DNA of 63,363 nucleotides. It comes from an uncultured Sphingomonadaceae bacterium (GTDB lineage: Bacteria > Pseudomonadota > Alphaproteobacteria > Sphingomonadales > Sphingomonadaceae). How positions within the stretch are numbered: position 1 is the first letter of the stretch; every line of letters starts with the position of its first letter. The translations under genes were made by a program, and so were the position numbers. Below are positions 17,506 through 26,617 of this stretch, one piece after another. A model generated the notes under the pieces. That model was not told the DNA's origin. It did no database searches and saw nothing but the letters and a program-made list of their open reading frames with translations. The DNA lies in the NCBI GenBank assembly GCA_938050045.1, contig CALLJS010000020.1, positions 1-63,363 of the forward strand. Reading direction: 5' to 3'.

Positions 17506-19353
17506 ATGATAACAGACAAAAGTAGCGATGGAGATGAGAATGATGGGGATGACGCGATAGGCAATGCCGATGCAGGCGATAGTAATGCTAGTGGTTGCTC
17601 GAAGAATAATAAGGATGCTAGCGCAGACTATATTGAGAATTTTGCAAAAATGCAGGCAAATTTTTTTAAAAATATGACCCCCATAATGGAGCAATTTTCA
17701 TCTAATTCCATGCAAAAATCTATGCTGAATATGGTCGAGCATAGTAAGCGCATGGAATGGCAAGCTTGGCCTGTACCAATGACCAATGCCATGATGGACA
17801 ATGGAACTGAGAATATTGCCAAATTATGCGAGGGTTGGGCTAAAATTATGGCTGATGGTTTTGGTCAGTCCAGTCCAAAAAATAAGGATAAAAGATTTGT
17901 GCATGCCGCTTGGGAAGGGAATCCTCTCTATGCCTATTTGCAGCAACAATATCTATTTTTGTGCACGCAAGCGGATGCTTGGTTGGAGAGCCAAGATAAT
18001 ATTTCTGAGCCTGAAAAAGAACAATTAAAGTTTCAATTTGCGCAATTTTTTGATGCCGCATCGCCGAGTAATTTTATTTTCTCCAACCCTGAAATCATAG
18101 AGAAAGCCATAGAGACCAACGGGAAATCGCTGCAGAAAGGACTGCAAAATGCGATTAATGATATGAGCAAAGGGCAATTAACGCATACCGACCCAAATGC
18201 CTTTGAGCTTGGTGTTAATATAGCCATGACTCCTGGCAAAATAGTCCATGAAACGCCTTTATATCAACTCATCCAATATGATCCGATGACAAAAGATCAA
18301 CTAGCCACCCCATTGGTCATATTCCCACCATGGATTAATCGCTATTATATTTTGGACCTTAATCCGCAAAAAAGCTTTGTAAAATGGGCTTTAGAGCAAG
18401 GCATTACAGTGTTTATGGTTTCTTGGAAGTCAGCCGATAGCAGCATGGCCACTATAATGTGGGATGATTATGTGAAGGCTGAAATTGAGGCCATTGATAC
18501 GATCCGAGACGGACTAGATGTCGATTCGGTGCATGCCATAGGCTATTGCGTGGCGGGGACGACTTTGAACGCTGCATTAGCAATTTTGCACACTCGCGGT
18601 GACCAAGATAAAGTGAAAAGCGCAACATTTTTCACGACTCAAGTTGATTTTGAAGATAGCGGTGATTTGAGAATCTTTACCACCGATGCGCATGTAAAAT
18701 TATTGGATGCAGCATCGTCGCAAGGCTATTTGGATGGCCGGGTAATGGCCGCAACATTCAACATGCTGCGCAGCAAAGACTTAATTTGGAATTATGTCGT
18801 TAATAATTATCTGCTTGGTAATGATTACCCAGCCTTTGATTTGCTGCATTGGAATGGAGATACGACAAATTTACCTGCGGCATGGCATAAAAGCTATATT
18901 AATGATCTGTATCGTCATAATTTATTGGTGATTCCCAACCGTTTGTCGGTGGATGGCACGCCAATTGATTTGCGGCGTATAAAAACCCCTGCTTATATCC
19001 AAGCGGGGATCGAAGATCATATCGCCCCCGCAAAAAGCGTATGGAAATTGCGCAATCATCTGAGCGGCCCAGTGCGTTTTACCTTGGCTGGTTCAGGGCA
19101 TATCGCGGGTGTGGTCAATCACCCCGATGCACAAAAATATCAATATTGGCGCAATGATTCCGATGATCTCGCCTCATTGGATGAATTTATCGCTGGCGCA
19201 CGAGAGACTAAGGGCAGTTGGTGGCCAGATTGGCTTGATTGGCTTAGAGAGCAAGATAATCGCACGGTGCCAGCGAAGGGCGCGCGCATTGCTGGAGAAG
19301 GTGTTTTGCCTGCGCTTGAGGATGCTCCGGGGCGTTATGTGCGGATGCGGTAA
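17506..19353 (+). CDS. phaC: Class I poly(3-hydroxyalkanoate) synthase
   Basis: 615 residues. The lipase-like box GYCVAGT gives nucleophile C348, with the Asp in GIEDHIAP and the His in GSGHIAGVVNHP completing the triad. VIFPPWINRYYILDLNPQKSFVKWA is a strongly conserved PhaC segment. The N-terminal 60 residues are acidic and low-complexity. The enzyme polymerises (R)-3-hydroxyacyl-CoA on granule surfaces. Phasin follows at 19507 and the reductase PhaB is at 22424, while phaA and phaR are not seen in this window. Start chosen at the first ATG; a shorter form cannot be excluded. Confidence 0.95.
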   Translation: MITDKSSDGDENDGDDAIGNADAGDSNASGCSKNNKDASADYIENFAKMQANFFKNMTPIMEQFSSNSMQKSMLNMVEHSKRMEWQAWPVPMTNAMMDNGTENIAKLCEGWAKIMADGFGQSSPKNKDKRFVHAAWEGNPLYAYLQQQYLFLCTQADAWLESQDNISEPEKEQLKFQFAQFFDAASPSNFIFSNPEIIEKAIETNGKSLQKGLQNAINDMSKGQLTHTDPNAFELGVNIAMTPGKIVHETPLYQLIQYDPMTKDQLATPLVIFPPWINRYYILDLNPQKSFVKWALEQGITVFMVSWKSADSSMATIMWDDYVKAEIEAIDTIRDGLDVDSVHAIGYCVAGTTLNAALAILHTRGDQDKVKSATFFTTQVDFEDSGDLRIFTTDAHVKLLDAASSQGYLDGRVMAATFNMLRSKDLIWNYVVNNYLLGNDYPAFDLLHWNGDTTNLPAAWHKSYINDLYRHNLLVIPNRLSVDGTPIDLRRIKTPAYIQAGIEDHIAPAKSVWKLRNHLSGPVRFTLAGSGHIAGVVNHPDAQKYQYWRNDSDDLASLDEFIAGARETKGSWWPDWLDWLREQDNRTVPAKGARIAGEGVLPALEDAPGRYVRMR

Positions 19354-19447
19354 GGCAATTTTTTCATCTGACTTACACAAATTATCTATTATTATATCAT
19401 AAAAAACAGTATTTTACTATTTTTATGCTGCGCTGCACAAATTTCTA

Positions 19448-19476
19448 TTGACTTTTTTGACAGCCCTATTTATATT
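19448..19476 (+). promoter_or_regulatory. Promoter of the phasin gene
   Basis: TTGACT at 19448-19453 and TATATT at 19471-19476 with a 17-base spacer, 30 bases before the start codon. The -10 overlaps a perfect palindrome. Confidence 0.7.
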
Positions 19477-19485
19477 GCACTGCAA
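19475..19485. promoter_or_regulatory. Candidate PhaR-type operator at the phasin promoter
   Basis: TTGCACTGCAA is a perfect inverted repeat (5-bp arms, 1-base centre) covering the end of the -10 element. In other alphaproteobacteria PhaR represses phasin genes through TGC/GCA-rich palindromes, so this site is a good candidate. The regulator itself is not in the window. Confidence 0.55.
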
Positions 19486-19506
19486 CATAAAAATGGAGTT
19501 TCTAAG

Positions 19507-19968
19507 ATGACGAAAGCAACCGAGAAAAACGCTGAAAAAGCAAAAGCAGAAACTGTAGAAGCAGCAACAAGTTTTTTTAGCGATGTGCGGGAACGCGCAA
19601 CGATAGCAGCCGAAAAAAGTCGCGCGCTTTTGAACGAAGCAAGCATAGCGACGCGCGCTAATTTAGACGCCGTGACCGAGAGCGGTAAAATTGCTGCTAA
19701 AGGCACGCAAGAATTAGCAAAAGAAAATCTAAAATATGCTAAATCAAACCTTAGCGAAGCACAAAATGCTGCCAAAACATTGGCCGCTGTCAAAAGCCCA
19801 ACCGAATTTGTGACAGTGCAAAGCGACATTGCGCGTAAAGGTTTTGACACAATGGTTGCGCAAGGGTCTAAAAATACTGAAACGGTGATTAAATTGGCGA
19901 GCGATATTTTCCAACCATTATCAAACCGTTTAGCACTAGCTTCTGATTTCTTCAAAAAAGCTGCATAA
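19507..19968 (+). CDS. phaP: Phasin family protein
   Basis: 153 residues, Ala/Lys/Glu-rich and almost entirely helical, with AKSNLSEAQNAAKTLAAVKSPTEF followed by VTVQSDIARKGFDTMVAQGSKN, the core pattern of alphaproteobacterial phasins. GGAG at 19495-19498 precedes the ATG. It coats PHA granules and controls their size and number. It has its own promoter and operator-like palindrome and is followed by a strong terminator, so it is monocistronic. About 150 bases separate it from phaC. Confidence 0.9.
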   Translation: MTKATEKNAEKAKAETVEAATSFFSDVRERATIAAEKSRALLNEASIATRANLDAVTESGKIAAKGTQELAKENLKYAKSNLSEAQNAAKTLAAVKSPTEFVTVQSDIARKGFDTMVAQGSKNTETVIKLASDIFQPLSNRLALASDFFKKAA

Positions 19969-20048
19969 ATATAAGTGCTGATTTTCGGTCGAAGCCCTCT
20001 CTCTCCTCTCCCTTTTGAGGCTTTGATAGAAATTCTGGTGATAAATGG

Positions 20049-20083
20049 AAAGCCGTTCTCTTAATGGAGAGCGGCTTTTTTTT
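20049..20083 (+). terminator. Rho-independent terminator after the phasin gene
   Basis: An 11-bp stem (20050-20060 with 20067-20077, one G-U pair), 6-base loop and T tract. Confidence 0.85.
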
Positions 20084-20223
20084 GAATAATCCAATTCTGC
20101 TCTTGCGGCATAGGCCTATAATGGCCTATTTTAGATGTATGAAAATGAATCTTGTTAATCAAATTATGTCTATCAACCCGCTGAATATTATGGATAATGG
20201 CGTTTATATGCAAAATATAACAC

Positions 20224-20264
20224 CGGACATCATAGCACGGGACATCATAGCACGGGACATCATA
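20224..20264 (+). repeat. 15-bp tandem repeat, about 2.7 copies, upstream of clpS
   Basis: The unit GGGACATCATAGCAC recurs with period 15 and ends exactly before the ATG at 20265. In the clpS frame it would encode an IIARD repeat, which is not part of the family domain. Confidence 0.8.
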
Positions 20265-20591
20265 ATGACGGGAGAAGATGATAATCATCCCGATGATCCA
20301 GATGTTGGGGTGGTAACACGAACAAAACCAAAAACAGCAAAGCCAAAACAGTATAAGGTATTATTATTGAATGATGATTATACGCCGATGGAATTTGTTG
20401 TCCATGTCTTGCGCTCATTTTTCCAAATGGACACCGATGAAGCGACCCGTGTGATGCTGCAAGTGCATCAAAAGGGCTTTGGCGTTTGCGGTATTTTCAC
20501 ATATGAGGTTGCAGAGACAAAAGTAACGCAAGTGATGGATTTTGCCCGTAAAAATGATCATCCTTTGCAATGCACGCTTGAAAAAGCTTAA
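20265..20591 (+). CDS. clpS: ATP-dependent Clp protease adaptor ClpS
   Basis: 108 residues from the ATG at 20265, close to normal ClpS length. The core [20 protein letters not shown], the [21 protein letters not shown] helix-loop, and [16 protein letters not shown] are typical, including the residues that bind N-degron amino acids and ClpA. The frame stays open 67 codons further upstream (to 20064), with other ATGs such as 20208. Those versions would include a tandem repeat and no conserved residues, so I prefer 20265 although its ribosome binding site is weak. Confidence 0.85.
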   Translation: MTGEDDNHPDDPDVGVVTRTKPKTAKPKQYKVLLLNDDYTPMEFVVHVLRSFFQMDTDEATRVMLQVHQKGFGVCGIFTYEVAETKVTQVMDFARKNDHPLQCTLEKA

Positions 20592-20682
20592 TCGCGACAC
20601 ATATTTACAATCCTTTACATATATATTCAAATCAATTTGAACAGTCGCTTGCTTGAAATAAAAATACCGCTAAACAGTTTTT

Positions 20683-21966
20683 ATGGATAAGATTCTCGTA
20701 CGCGGCGGTCACGCTCTCAAAGGTAAAATTCCCATTTCAGGCGCAAAGAATAGTGCATTGACATTATTGCCTTGTGCTTTGCTCACTGATGAGCCGCTCA
20801 CCCTGCGCAATTTGCCGCGCCTTGCCGATATTGATGGCTTTCAACATTTGCTCAATCAATTTGGCATTTCAACGATGATTGCGGGATCACGGCCCGAGGA
20901 TTTTGGCAGAGTGATGACCTTGTCTGCAACCCGCTTGACTTCGAGCGTTGCGCCTTATGAATTGGTGCGTAAAATGCGGGCCTCAATTTTGGTGCTTGGC
21001 CCCATGCTGGCGCGCGCGGGCGAGGCGACCGTCAGCTTGCCAGGCGGGTGCGCGATTGGCAACAGGCCGATTGATTTGCACTTAAAAGCCCTCGAAGCCA
21101 TAGGTGCCGAAATTGAAATGACGGCGGGTTATGTAAAGGCTGTGGCCCCCAAAGGCCGCTTAACAGGAGGGTCATATACTTTCCCTGTCGTATCAGTAGG
21201 CGCAACCGAAAATGTTGTGATGGCGGCGGTGCTGGCCAATGGAACAAGCGACATTAAAAATGCAGCGCGCGAGCCTGAAATTGTCGATCTGTGCAATTTA
21301 TTGGTCGCTATGGGCGCCTCTATCGACGGCATCGGCACATCCGATCTTATCATTCACGGCAAAGACCGTCTGCATGGCGCGACTTATCGGGTGATGTCTG
21401 ATCGCATCGAAGCGGGCAGCTATGCCTGTGCTGCGGCGATAACGGGCGGCGATGTTGAGCTTGTTGGTGCAAAAATGAGCGAAATGGATGCTACTGTCAA
21501 AGCCCTGCGCACGGCTGGCGTTATCGTAGAAAGTACAGCCGATGGTATCCGCGTGACGGCCAATGGTACATTGCAAGCCTTGACATTAGAAACCGCTCCT
21601 TACCCAGGGTTTGCTACCGATATGCAAGCACAATTTATGGCGATGCTGTGCATGGCAGAAGGGGCAAGCGTCCTGACCGAAACAATTTTTGAAAACCGCT
21701 ATATGCATGTGTCAGAGCTTAACCGTATGGGTGCAGATGTTGAGACCAAAGGCCGAACAGCCATTGTACGCGGCGTTGAAAAATTGACGGGTGCGCCCGT
21801 GATGGCGACCGATTTACGCGCATCAATGAGCCTTGTCATTGCAGGATTAGTGGCAGAAGGTGAAACCGAAGTAAGCCGCCTTTATCACCTTGATCGCGGC
21901 TATGAACGTCTCGAGGAAAAATTACAGCTTGTAGGTGCGAATATTGAGCGGGTCAGCGCTGATTGA
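20683..21966 (+). CDS. murA: UDP-N-acetylglucosamine 1-carboxyvinyltransferase
   Basis: 427 residues, full length. It starts [21 protein letters not shown] and has the loop cysteine C123 in [16 protein letters not shown], the fosfomycin-binding residue. [11 protein letters not shown] and [13 protein letters not shown] close the second domain. It transfers enolpyruvate to UDP-GlcNAc, the first committed step of peptidoglycan synthesis, in the cytosol. It is monocistronic as far as can be seen; the next plus-strand frame is a very small exported peptide. Confidence 0.97.
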   Translation: MDKILVRGGHALKGKIPISGAKNSALTLLPCALLTDEPLTLRNLPRLADIDGFQHLLNQFGISTMIAGSRPEDFGRVMTLSATRLTSSVAPYELVRKMRASILVLGPMLARAGEATVSLPGGCAIGNRPIDLHLKALEAIGAEIEMTAGYVKAVAPKGRLTGGSYTFPVVSVGATENVVMAAVLANGTSDIKNAAREPEIVDLCNLLVAMGASIDGIGTSDLIIHGKDRLHGATYRVMSDRIEAGSYACAAAITGGDVELVGAKMSEMDATVKALRTAGVIVESTADGIRVTANGTLQALTLETAPYPGFATDMQAQFMAMLCMAEGASVLTETIFENRYMHVSELNRMGADVETKGRTAIVRGVEKLTGAPVMATDLRASMSLVIAGLVAEGETEVSRLYHLDRGYERLEEKLQLVGANIERVSAD

Positions 21967-22008
21967 TTTTTGCTAAATATCAGGCAGCCTTTGATAAGGG
22001 GTAAATTT

Positions 22009-22110
22009 ATGCCATCATCGACCAAAATATTATGCACTTTATTTCTAACTGCTTTATGTTTGAGCCTGCCCGCGCATGCGCAATATATTCGATCCCTAAA
22101 ACAAGAGTAA
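22009..22110 (+). CDS. 33-residue exported micropeptide
   Basis: A small frame of 33 codons from the ATG at 22009, with AAGGGG seven bases before it. Residues 1-24 form an excellent Sec signal peptide (basic start, LCTLFLTALCLSLP core, cleavage after AHA). Only nine residues (QYIRSLKQE) remain as mature product. It lies 42 bases after murA and ends one base before the convergent ribbon-helix-helix gene. It may be a true micropeptide or the remnant of a longer periplasmic protein. Function unknown. Confidence 0.5.
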   Translation: MPSSTKILCTLFLTALCLSLPAHAQYIRSLKQE

Positions 22111-22111
22111 T

Positions 22112-22348
22112 TCATACTGATTTTTCAGACACCAACCAAATGCGGATTGCGCTAGCAAGACCGGGCGGGGTAGGGCTTTGGATGCGCTGTGCATCTATTT
22201 GCGCGACGAGAGCATTAATAGCCATGTTCTGATCGTGCGCCGCGCTTTTGAGCATATCCCAAAACAGCGGCTCTAGGCTGATTGAGCTGTGATGACCATT
22301 GATGGTGATCGATCGTTTAACTGGCGGATGATAATCAGATAAATCCAT
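22112..22348 (-). CDS. Ribbon-helix-helix domain protein
   Basis: 78 residues. RSITINGHHSSISLEPLFWDML gives a beta strand and first helix, and NMAINALVAQIDAQR a second helix, matching the RHH_4 group (aryl-sulfate sulfotransferase-like ribbon-helix-helix) common in Alphaproteobacteria. Such proteins are presumed dimeric DNA-binding repressors, but targets are unknown. It lies 75 bases upstream of nothing on its own strand and is followed by the phaB gene on the same strand beyond a short spacer, so regulation of phaB cannot be assumed. Confidence 0.75.
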   Translation of the reverse strand: MDLSDYHPPVKRSITINGHHSSISLEPLFWDMLKSAAHDQNMAINALVAQIDAQRIQSPTPPGLASAIRIWLVSEKSV

Positions 22349-22423
22349 AGTGACTTTATGGCATTGTCGTGCCGCTATGGGAAATATTTATTTTCAAATA
22401 TTGGCTGAATGCATAGCATCCAA

Positions 22424-23146
22424 TCAATACATATGTTGGCCGCCATTCATGGATATAGTGGAACCTGTAACAAAGGCTGCATCATCGGAGCATAGAAATT
22501 TGACGCCGCGCGCAATTTCATGCGCTTGGCCCAAGCGGCCGATTGGAATTTTAGCAACGATTTTTTCCAATATTTGTTCAGGCACAGCAGCGACCATTTC
22601 TGTGTCGATATAGCCAGGTGCGAGCGCATTGACAGTGACGCCTTTTTTAGCCCCTTCTTGTGCCAAAGCTTTGGTGAAGCCGTGAATGCCCGATTTAGCT
22701 GCGGCATAATTGACTTGCCCATATTGGCCGCCTTGACCATTAATCGATCCTATATTGACTATGCGGCCCCAACCTTGATCGCACATTGCTGGGAAACATG
22801 CTTTGGCCATATTGAAACAGCCCCCCAAATTAACCCGAATGACTTCGTTCCAATCATCAAAACTCATTTTCTTCATGACATTATCGCGGGTGATGCCAGC
22901 ATTATTAATTAACACGCCAATTGGCCCTATATCTTCTGTTACTTTTGCGCATCCTACGATGCAGGCCTCATGATCGCCGACATCCCATTTATAGGTCGCG
23001 ATTCCAGTTTTTTGCGTGAACTCATCTGCTTTTTTATCATCACCAGCATAGGTCGCTGCAACGTTAAAGCCTTCTTGTTTTAAGATAAGAGAAATAGCCC
23101 CACCAATGCCCCTTGTACCGCCCGTTACAATCGCTGTTTTGCTCAC
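22424..23146 (-). CDS. phaB: Acetoacetyl-CoA reductase
   Basis: 240 residues, short-chain dehydrogenase. The Rossmann motif TGGTRGIG is at 8-15, NNAGITRD at 81-88, and the catalytic Ser134, Tyr147 and Lys151 are in NIGSINGQGGQYGQVNYAAAK. The NGQGGQYGQ loop is characteristic of PhaB/FabG-like acetoacetyl-CoA reductases, which make (R)-3-hydroxybutyryl-CoA for PhaC. The nearby phaC and phasin support PhaB over FabG. AGGAG is present just upstream of the start. Confidence 0.9.
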   Translation of the reverse strand: MSKTAIVTGGTRGIGGAISLILKQEGFNVAATYAGDDKKADEFTQKTGIATYKWDVGDHEACIVGCAKVTEDIGPIGVLINNAGITRDNVMKKMSFDDWNEVIRVNLGGCFNMAKACFPAMCDQGWGRIVNIGSINGQGGQYGQVNYAAAKSGIHGFTKALAQEGAKKGVTVNALAPGYIDTEMVAAVPEQILEKIVAKIPIGRLGQAHEIARGVKFLCSDDAAFVTGSTISMNGGQHMY

Positions 23147-23241
23147 AAATATTCTCCTATTATTAAGGAGATATTATGCCGTGCAATCAATATGATCGCA
23201 AGTTACCGCAAGCGTAAACAGCCGCAATAAATGGCATTATT

Positions 23242-24255
23242 TCATATCCATCCCGCTAATTCACGGCGGACTAATTTTTCGAGCATCTCCATACCAGAAT
23301 CGCTGCTGTTGAGACATGGGATATAGGCAAATTTCTCGCCGCCCGCTTGCATGAAGATTTCTTTACCTTCGATAGATAATTCTTCGAGCGTCTCTACGCA
23401 ATCCACAGCAAAGCCTGGCGCAAAAATGGCTAACTTGCTTTTGCCTTCGCTAGCGAGCCGTTCTAATGTGGTATCGGTGGCGGGTTCCAACCATTTGGCT
23501 TTGCCGAAACGCGATTGAAAAGAGAGCGTCAATTCACGGCCCATAGCTTCGGCGAGCAAGCGTGCAGTTTTTTGGCAATGGCAGTGATAGGGGTCGCCTT
23601 TATGCAAAGTGCTTTCTGGCATGCCATGAAAGCTAATCATGATGGCATCAGGAACAAAATCTAACTGCGTTAAGCCTGTTTCTATAGAATTTTTGAGCGC
23701 ATCAATATGTAACGGATCATCATAATAGGGGGGCAGGGTGCGCACCGCAGGTTGCCAGCGCATATTAGAGAAAATTTCATAGGCTTTATCCTGCACCGTT
23801 GCGGTGGTAGCACCGCTATATTGCGGATACATGGGGGCAAAAAATATGCGGCTGCAGCCTGCCTCTTTTAACGCTGAAATTTGTTTCTCGATCGAGGGAT
23901 TGCCATAGCGCATGGCATAATCAACGATCACATTATCACCGAAACGCGCGTTCAAAATCTGGGCTTGGGCTTTGGTATGAAAAGCCAATGGAGAGCCATC
24001 TTCTGTCCATATTTTGCTATAGGCTTTTGCTGATTTTTTGGGGCGTGTGTTTAATATGATACCGCGCAAAATAGGTTGCCATAATAATTTGGGTAATTCG
24101 ATAACGCGTTGATCGGATAAAAATTCCTTCAAATAGCGTTTTACTGCTATTGGGGTAGGTGCATCTGGCGTTCCCAGATTAATCAGCAATACACCGATCT
24201 TTGGAGACTGTACGGGCGGATGTTCGCTTGGTAAATAGGGCGATATTTGTGACAT
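23242..24255 (-). CDS. hemH: Ferrochelatase
   Basis: 337 residues from the ATG at 24255. Key elements are IGVLLINLGTPDAPTP at the start, IWTEDGSPLAFHTKAQA, AMRYGNPSI, SFHGMPESTLHKGDPYHCHC (catalytic His) and APGFAVDCVETLEE (Glu). It inserts Fe(II) into protoporphyrin IX, the last step of haem synthesis. Alternative in-frame starts further upstream would run into the iorB-like gene, which sits on the same strand 40 bases upstream. Transcription from the mrp/iorB direction is plausible. Confidence 0.95.
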   Translation of the reverse strand: MSQISPYLPSEHPPVQSPKIGVLLINLGTPDAPTPIAVKRYLKEFLSDQRVIELPKLLWQPILRGIILNTRPKKSAKAYSKIWTEDGSPLAFHTKAQAQILNARFGDNVIVDYAMRYGNPSIEKQISALKEAGCSRIFFAPMYPQYSGATTATVQDKAYEIFSNMRWQPAVRTLPPYYDDPLHIDALKNSIETGLTQLDFVPDAIMISFHGMPESTLHKGDPYHCHCQKTARLLAEAMGRELTLSFQSRFGKAKWLEPATDTTLERLASEGKSKLAIFAPGFAVDCVETLEELSIEGKEIFMQAGGEKFAYIPCLNSSDSGMEMLEKLVRRELAGWI

Positions 24256-24295
24256 GATTATCCTTTTATATGGGCTAATATCATAATAGCAGATT

Positions 24296-26608
24296 TTATA
24301 AACCAAGCGATAATAATGGTAATTCACGCAGCCTAACTTTGCTGGCTGAAAATAATGCATTACCAATCGCAGGAGCAACGGCGGGAACGCCCAATTCACC
24401 AATGCCGCCGCTTTCTTCTTGGCTGCGGATAAATTCTACTTGTATTTCTGGTACGTCGGCGAGTGTCGGTAGATTGACATCGCGCAATCGGCGTGCCGTA
24501 GGCATGCCGCCGCGAAAACCAACAGAAGAGCCTACCGCTTGGGCAAGGCCAAATATGATGCCGCCTTCTATTTGCGCGCGCGCGGTGGCAGGGTTTAATA
24601 TATGTCCGCAATCGACCGCCGCCGATATGCGCCTTACTCGGATGCCTTGCTCGCCGCTTTGCGCCTCGACGATAATTGCAATATGGCTACCGCGCATGCT
24701 ATGACAGGCAATCCCTTTTCCGCTTCCTTCGGCACCGCCGTCCCAGCTCGCTATTTTGGCGACATTGGTTAAACAGCGCGCAAGGCGCGTTTGTCTAACA
24801 AGCATTTGCATGCGATAGGAGAGCGGTTCAATACCAGCAGCATGGGCCAATTCATCGACAAAGGATTCGATACAAAAACAAGAAAAAACATGGCCATTGC
24901 CGCGCCATCTTCCCGTTGGAATATCAATCTTAGCGGGATGTTGGTTGATACTGATATTGGGGATATTATAGGGCGGTTTGAACCCCTCTATGGCCAGAGG
25001 GTCATATAGTTGAGCGCTGTTTTTGATAGCCATTAATGCGGAGTTACCGCGCAATCTCAACATTTGTTCGCGCATCGTTGGGGCAATCGCAATCGATGCT
25101 TGTAATGCCCTGAATCGCCCCGCAATATCGATAGCACCGCTCAACATGGCTTTGGCTGGACTGCGCACATTATCGCGCATAAAATCTTCGGCGCGTGACC
25201 AAATAAGCTGAACTGGCTTTTCAATATATTTGGCCAATATAGCGGCTTGTTCGGCGATTTGATTATCCATATTTCTGCCAAAGCTGCCACCACCAAACAT
25301 GGGGTGTAAAATGACATGATTGATTGAAATCCCAATCGCATTAGCGGCGATTTCGCGGGCATTCTCTGGGCTTTGGCTGTTCATCCATAATTGCAACCTG
25401 CCATCTCGAAAAAAAGCTGTGGCTGTTCTGGTTTCTATCGGCGCATGCACGGCTGGGCTAGCGCGATATTCGCCTTTTAATATACGTGTATTAGATTTTT
25501 TTTTGAAGCTTTCCGAGACAGAACCTTCGGCATGATATTTCCAGCCCTTGCCCTTTAATGCAGCATTAAAGGCATCATCAATCGTTTCATTATCGGGCAA
25601 TAGCCCCTTTGTTTGATAGGTCGGAGCTAATTTGTCGAGCGCATCATTGGCCGCCCACCAATTGCTTGCAATTGCCGCGACCCAATGATCTTGGGTGACA
25701 ACGTCAATTAAATCGCGCACGCGCGATGCACCGTCTCTATTTATGGATTTTAATTTGGTGTTGCCATGCGGCCCTGCACGAATAGATGCATATACCATAT
25801 CGGGTAATCTAACATCTCCAGCAAAATTGGCACTACCATCGACTTTGGCAGGCAGATCTAAGCGCGATAATTCTTTGCCGTAAAGCAAGTCATTTTCAAT
25901 AGGGCGCGGCGTAATCGGGGTGTCGATTTGGTTTTGGCTGGCATCAGCAGCGAGTTCAGAAAAAGGAATTTTCTTGCTATCATAGCGCACAAAACCAGAG
26001 AGTGTTTCGCAATCTTCCCATGCGATATTCCAGCGTTTGGCCGCCGCTTGGCATAGCAATATTCGCGCAGCAGCGGCGGCTTGGCGTGCTATAGGTTCAA
26101 ATTGTCTTTGCGTTGAGGAACCAGCGGTAACCATGAAGGTTGATCGTTCAGCAGCCTCTGTAACAGACCAATCTGCCCACGAACCAAATTGTTCCAAATC
26201 CCAACCATCGGGGATAATGGCAGGAGTCCATTCTCTGGCTAATAGATGGTTGGCAAATATAGGGCTGGTATTGGCAGGCTGTATCGCAACGGTGCGCCAA
26301 TCCGCCCCCATTTCGCCTGCTATTATTTGCGCTAATAAGCTATAGCTGCCTTGGCCCATTTCGCTTTGCGGTATAGCAATAATGATCTTACCATCTTCGG
26401 CAATTTTGATCCAACTGCTAAAGATATGTTCGCCTTTAGCGGCCTGTAAATTAACGACATATTCTCTGGGCCATATCGCCCAACCAACGATTAACCCAAC
26501 GCCAATGCCGCCGCCAACCAGCAAAGAGCGTCGCGACATTCTTTTTTTTGTCACGCGCTGTTTATCGCGAGCGGGTTCAGAGTCAGATGGGGTGTTATTT
26601 ATATGCAT
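24296..26608 (-). CDS. Molybdenum hydroxylase large subunit (IorB-like)
   Basis: 770 residues. KKRMSRRSLLVGGG followed by a hydrophobic stretch is a twin-arginine-type signal or anchor. The body is the aldehyde oxidase/xanthine dehydrogenase molybdopterin-binding fold of the isoquinoline 1-oxidoreductase beta type: IPQSEMGQGSYSLLAQI, MFGGGSFGRNMD, FGLAQAVGS and GELGVPAVAPAIGNALF, where the Glu is the expected catalytic base. A 2Fe-2S small subunit (IorA) normally sits next to it but is absent here. mrp is 9 bases upstream and hemH downstream on the same strand. Substrate unknown. Confidence 0.85.
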   Translation of the reverse strand: MHINNTPSDSEPARDKQRVTKKRMSRRSLLVGGGIGVGLIVGWAIWPREYVVNLQAAKGEHIFSSWIKIAEDGKIIIAIPQSEMGQGSYSLLAQIIAGEMGADWRTVAIQPANTSPIFANHLLAREWTPAIIPDGWDLEQFGSWADWSVTEAAERSTFMVTAGSSTQRQFEPIARQAAAAARILLCQAAAKRWNIAWEDCETLSGFVRYDSKKIPFSELAADASQNQIDTPITPRPIENDLLYGKELSRLDLPAKVDGSANFAGDVRLPDMVYASIRAGPHGNTKLKSINRDGASRVRDLIDVVTQDHWVAAIASNWWAANDALDKLAPTYQTKGLLPDNETIDDAFNAALKGKGWKYHAEGSVSESFKKKSNTRILKGEYRASPAVHAPIETRTATAFFRDGRLQLWMNSQSPENAREIAANAIGISINHVILHPMFGGGSFGRNMDNQIAEQAAILAKYIEKPVQLIWSRAEDFMRDNVRSPAKAMLSGAIDIAGRFRALQASIAIAPTMREQMLRLRGNSALMAIKNSAQLYDPLAIEGFKPPYNIPNISINQHPAKIDIPTGRWRGNGHVFSCFCIESFVDELAHAAGIEPLSYRMQMLVRQTRLARCLTNVAKIASWDGGAEGSGKGIACHSMRGSHIAIIVEAQSGEQGIRVRRISAAVDCGHILNPATARAQIEGGIIFGLAQAVGSSVGFRGGMPTARRLRDVNLPTLADVPEIQVEFIRSQEESGGIGELGVPAVAPAIGNALFSASKVRLRELPLLSLGL

Positions 26609-26617
26609 ATCATATTG

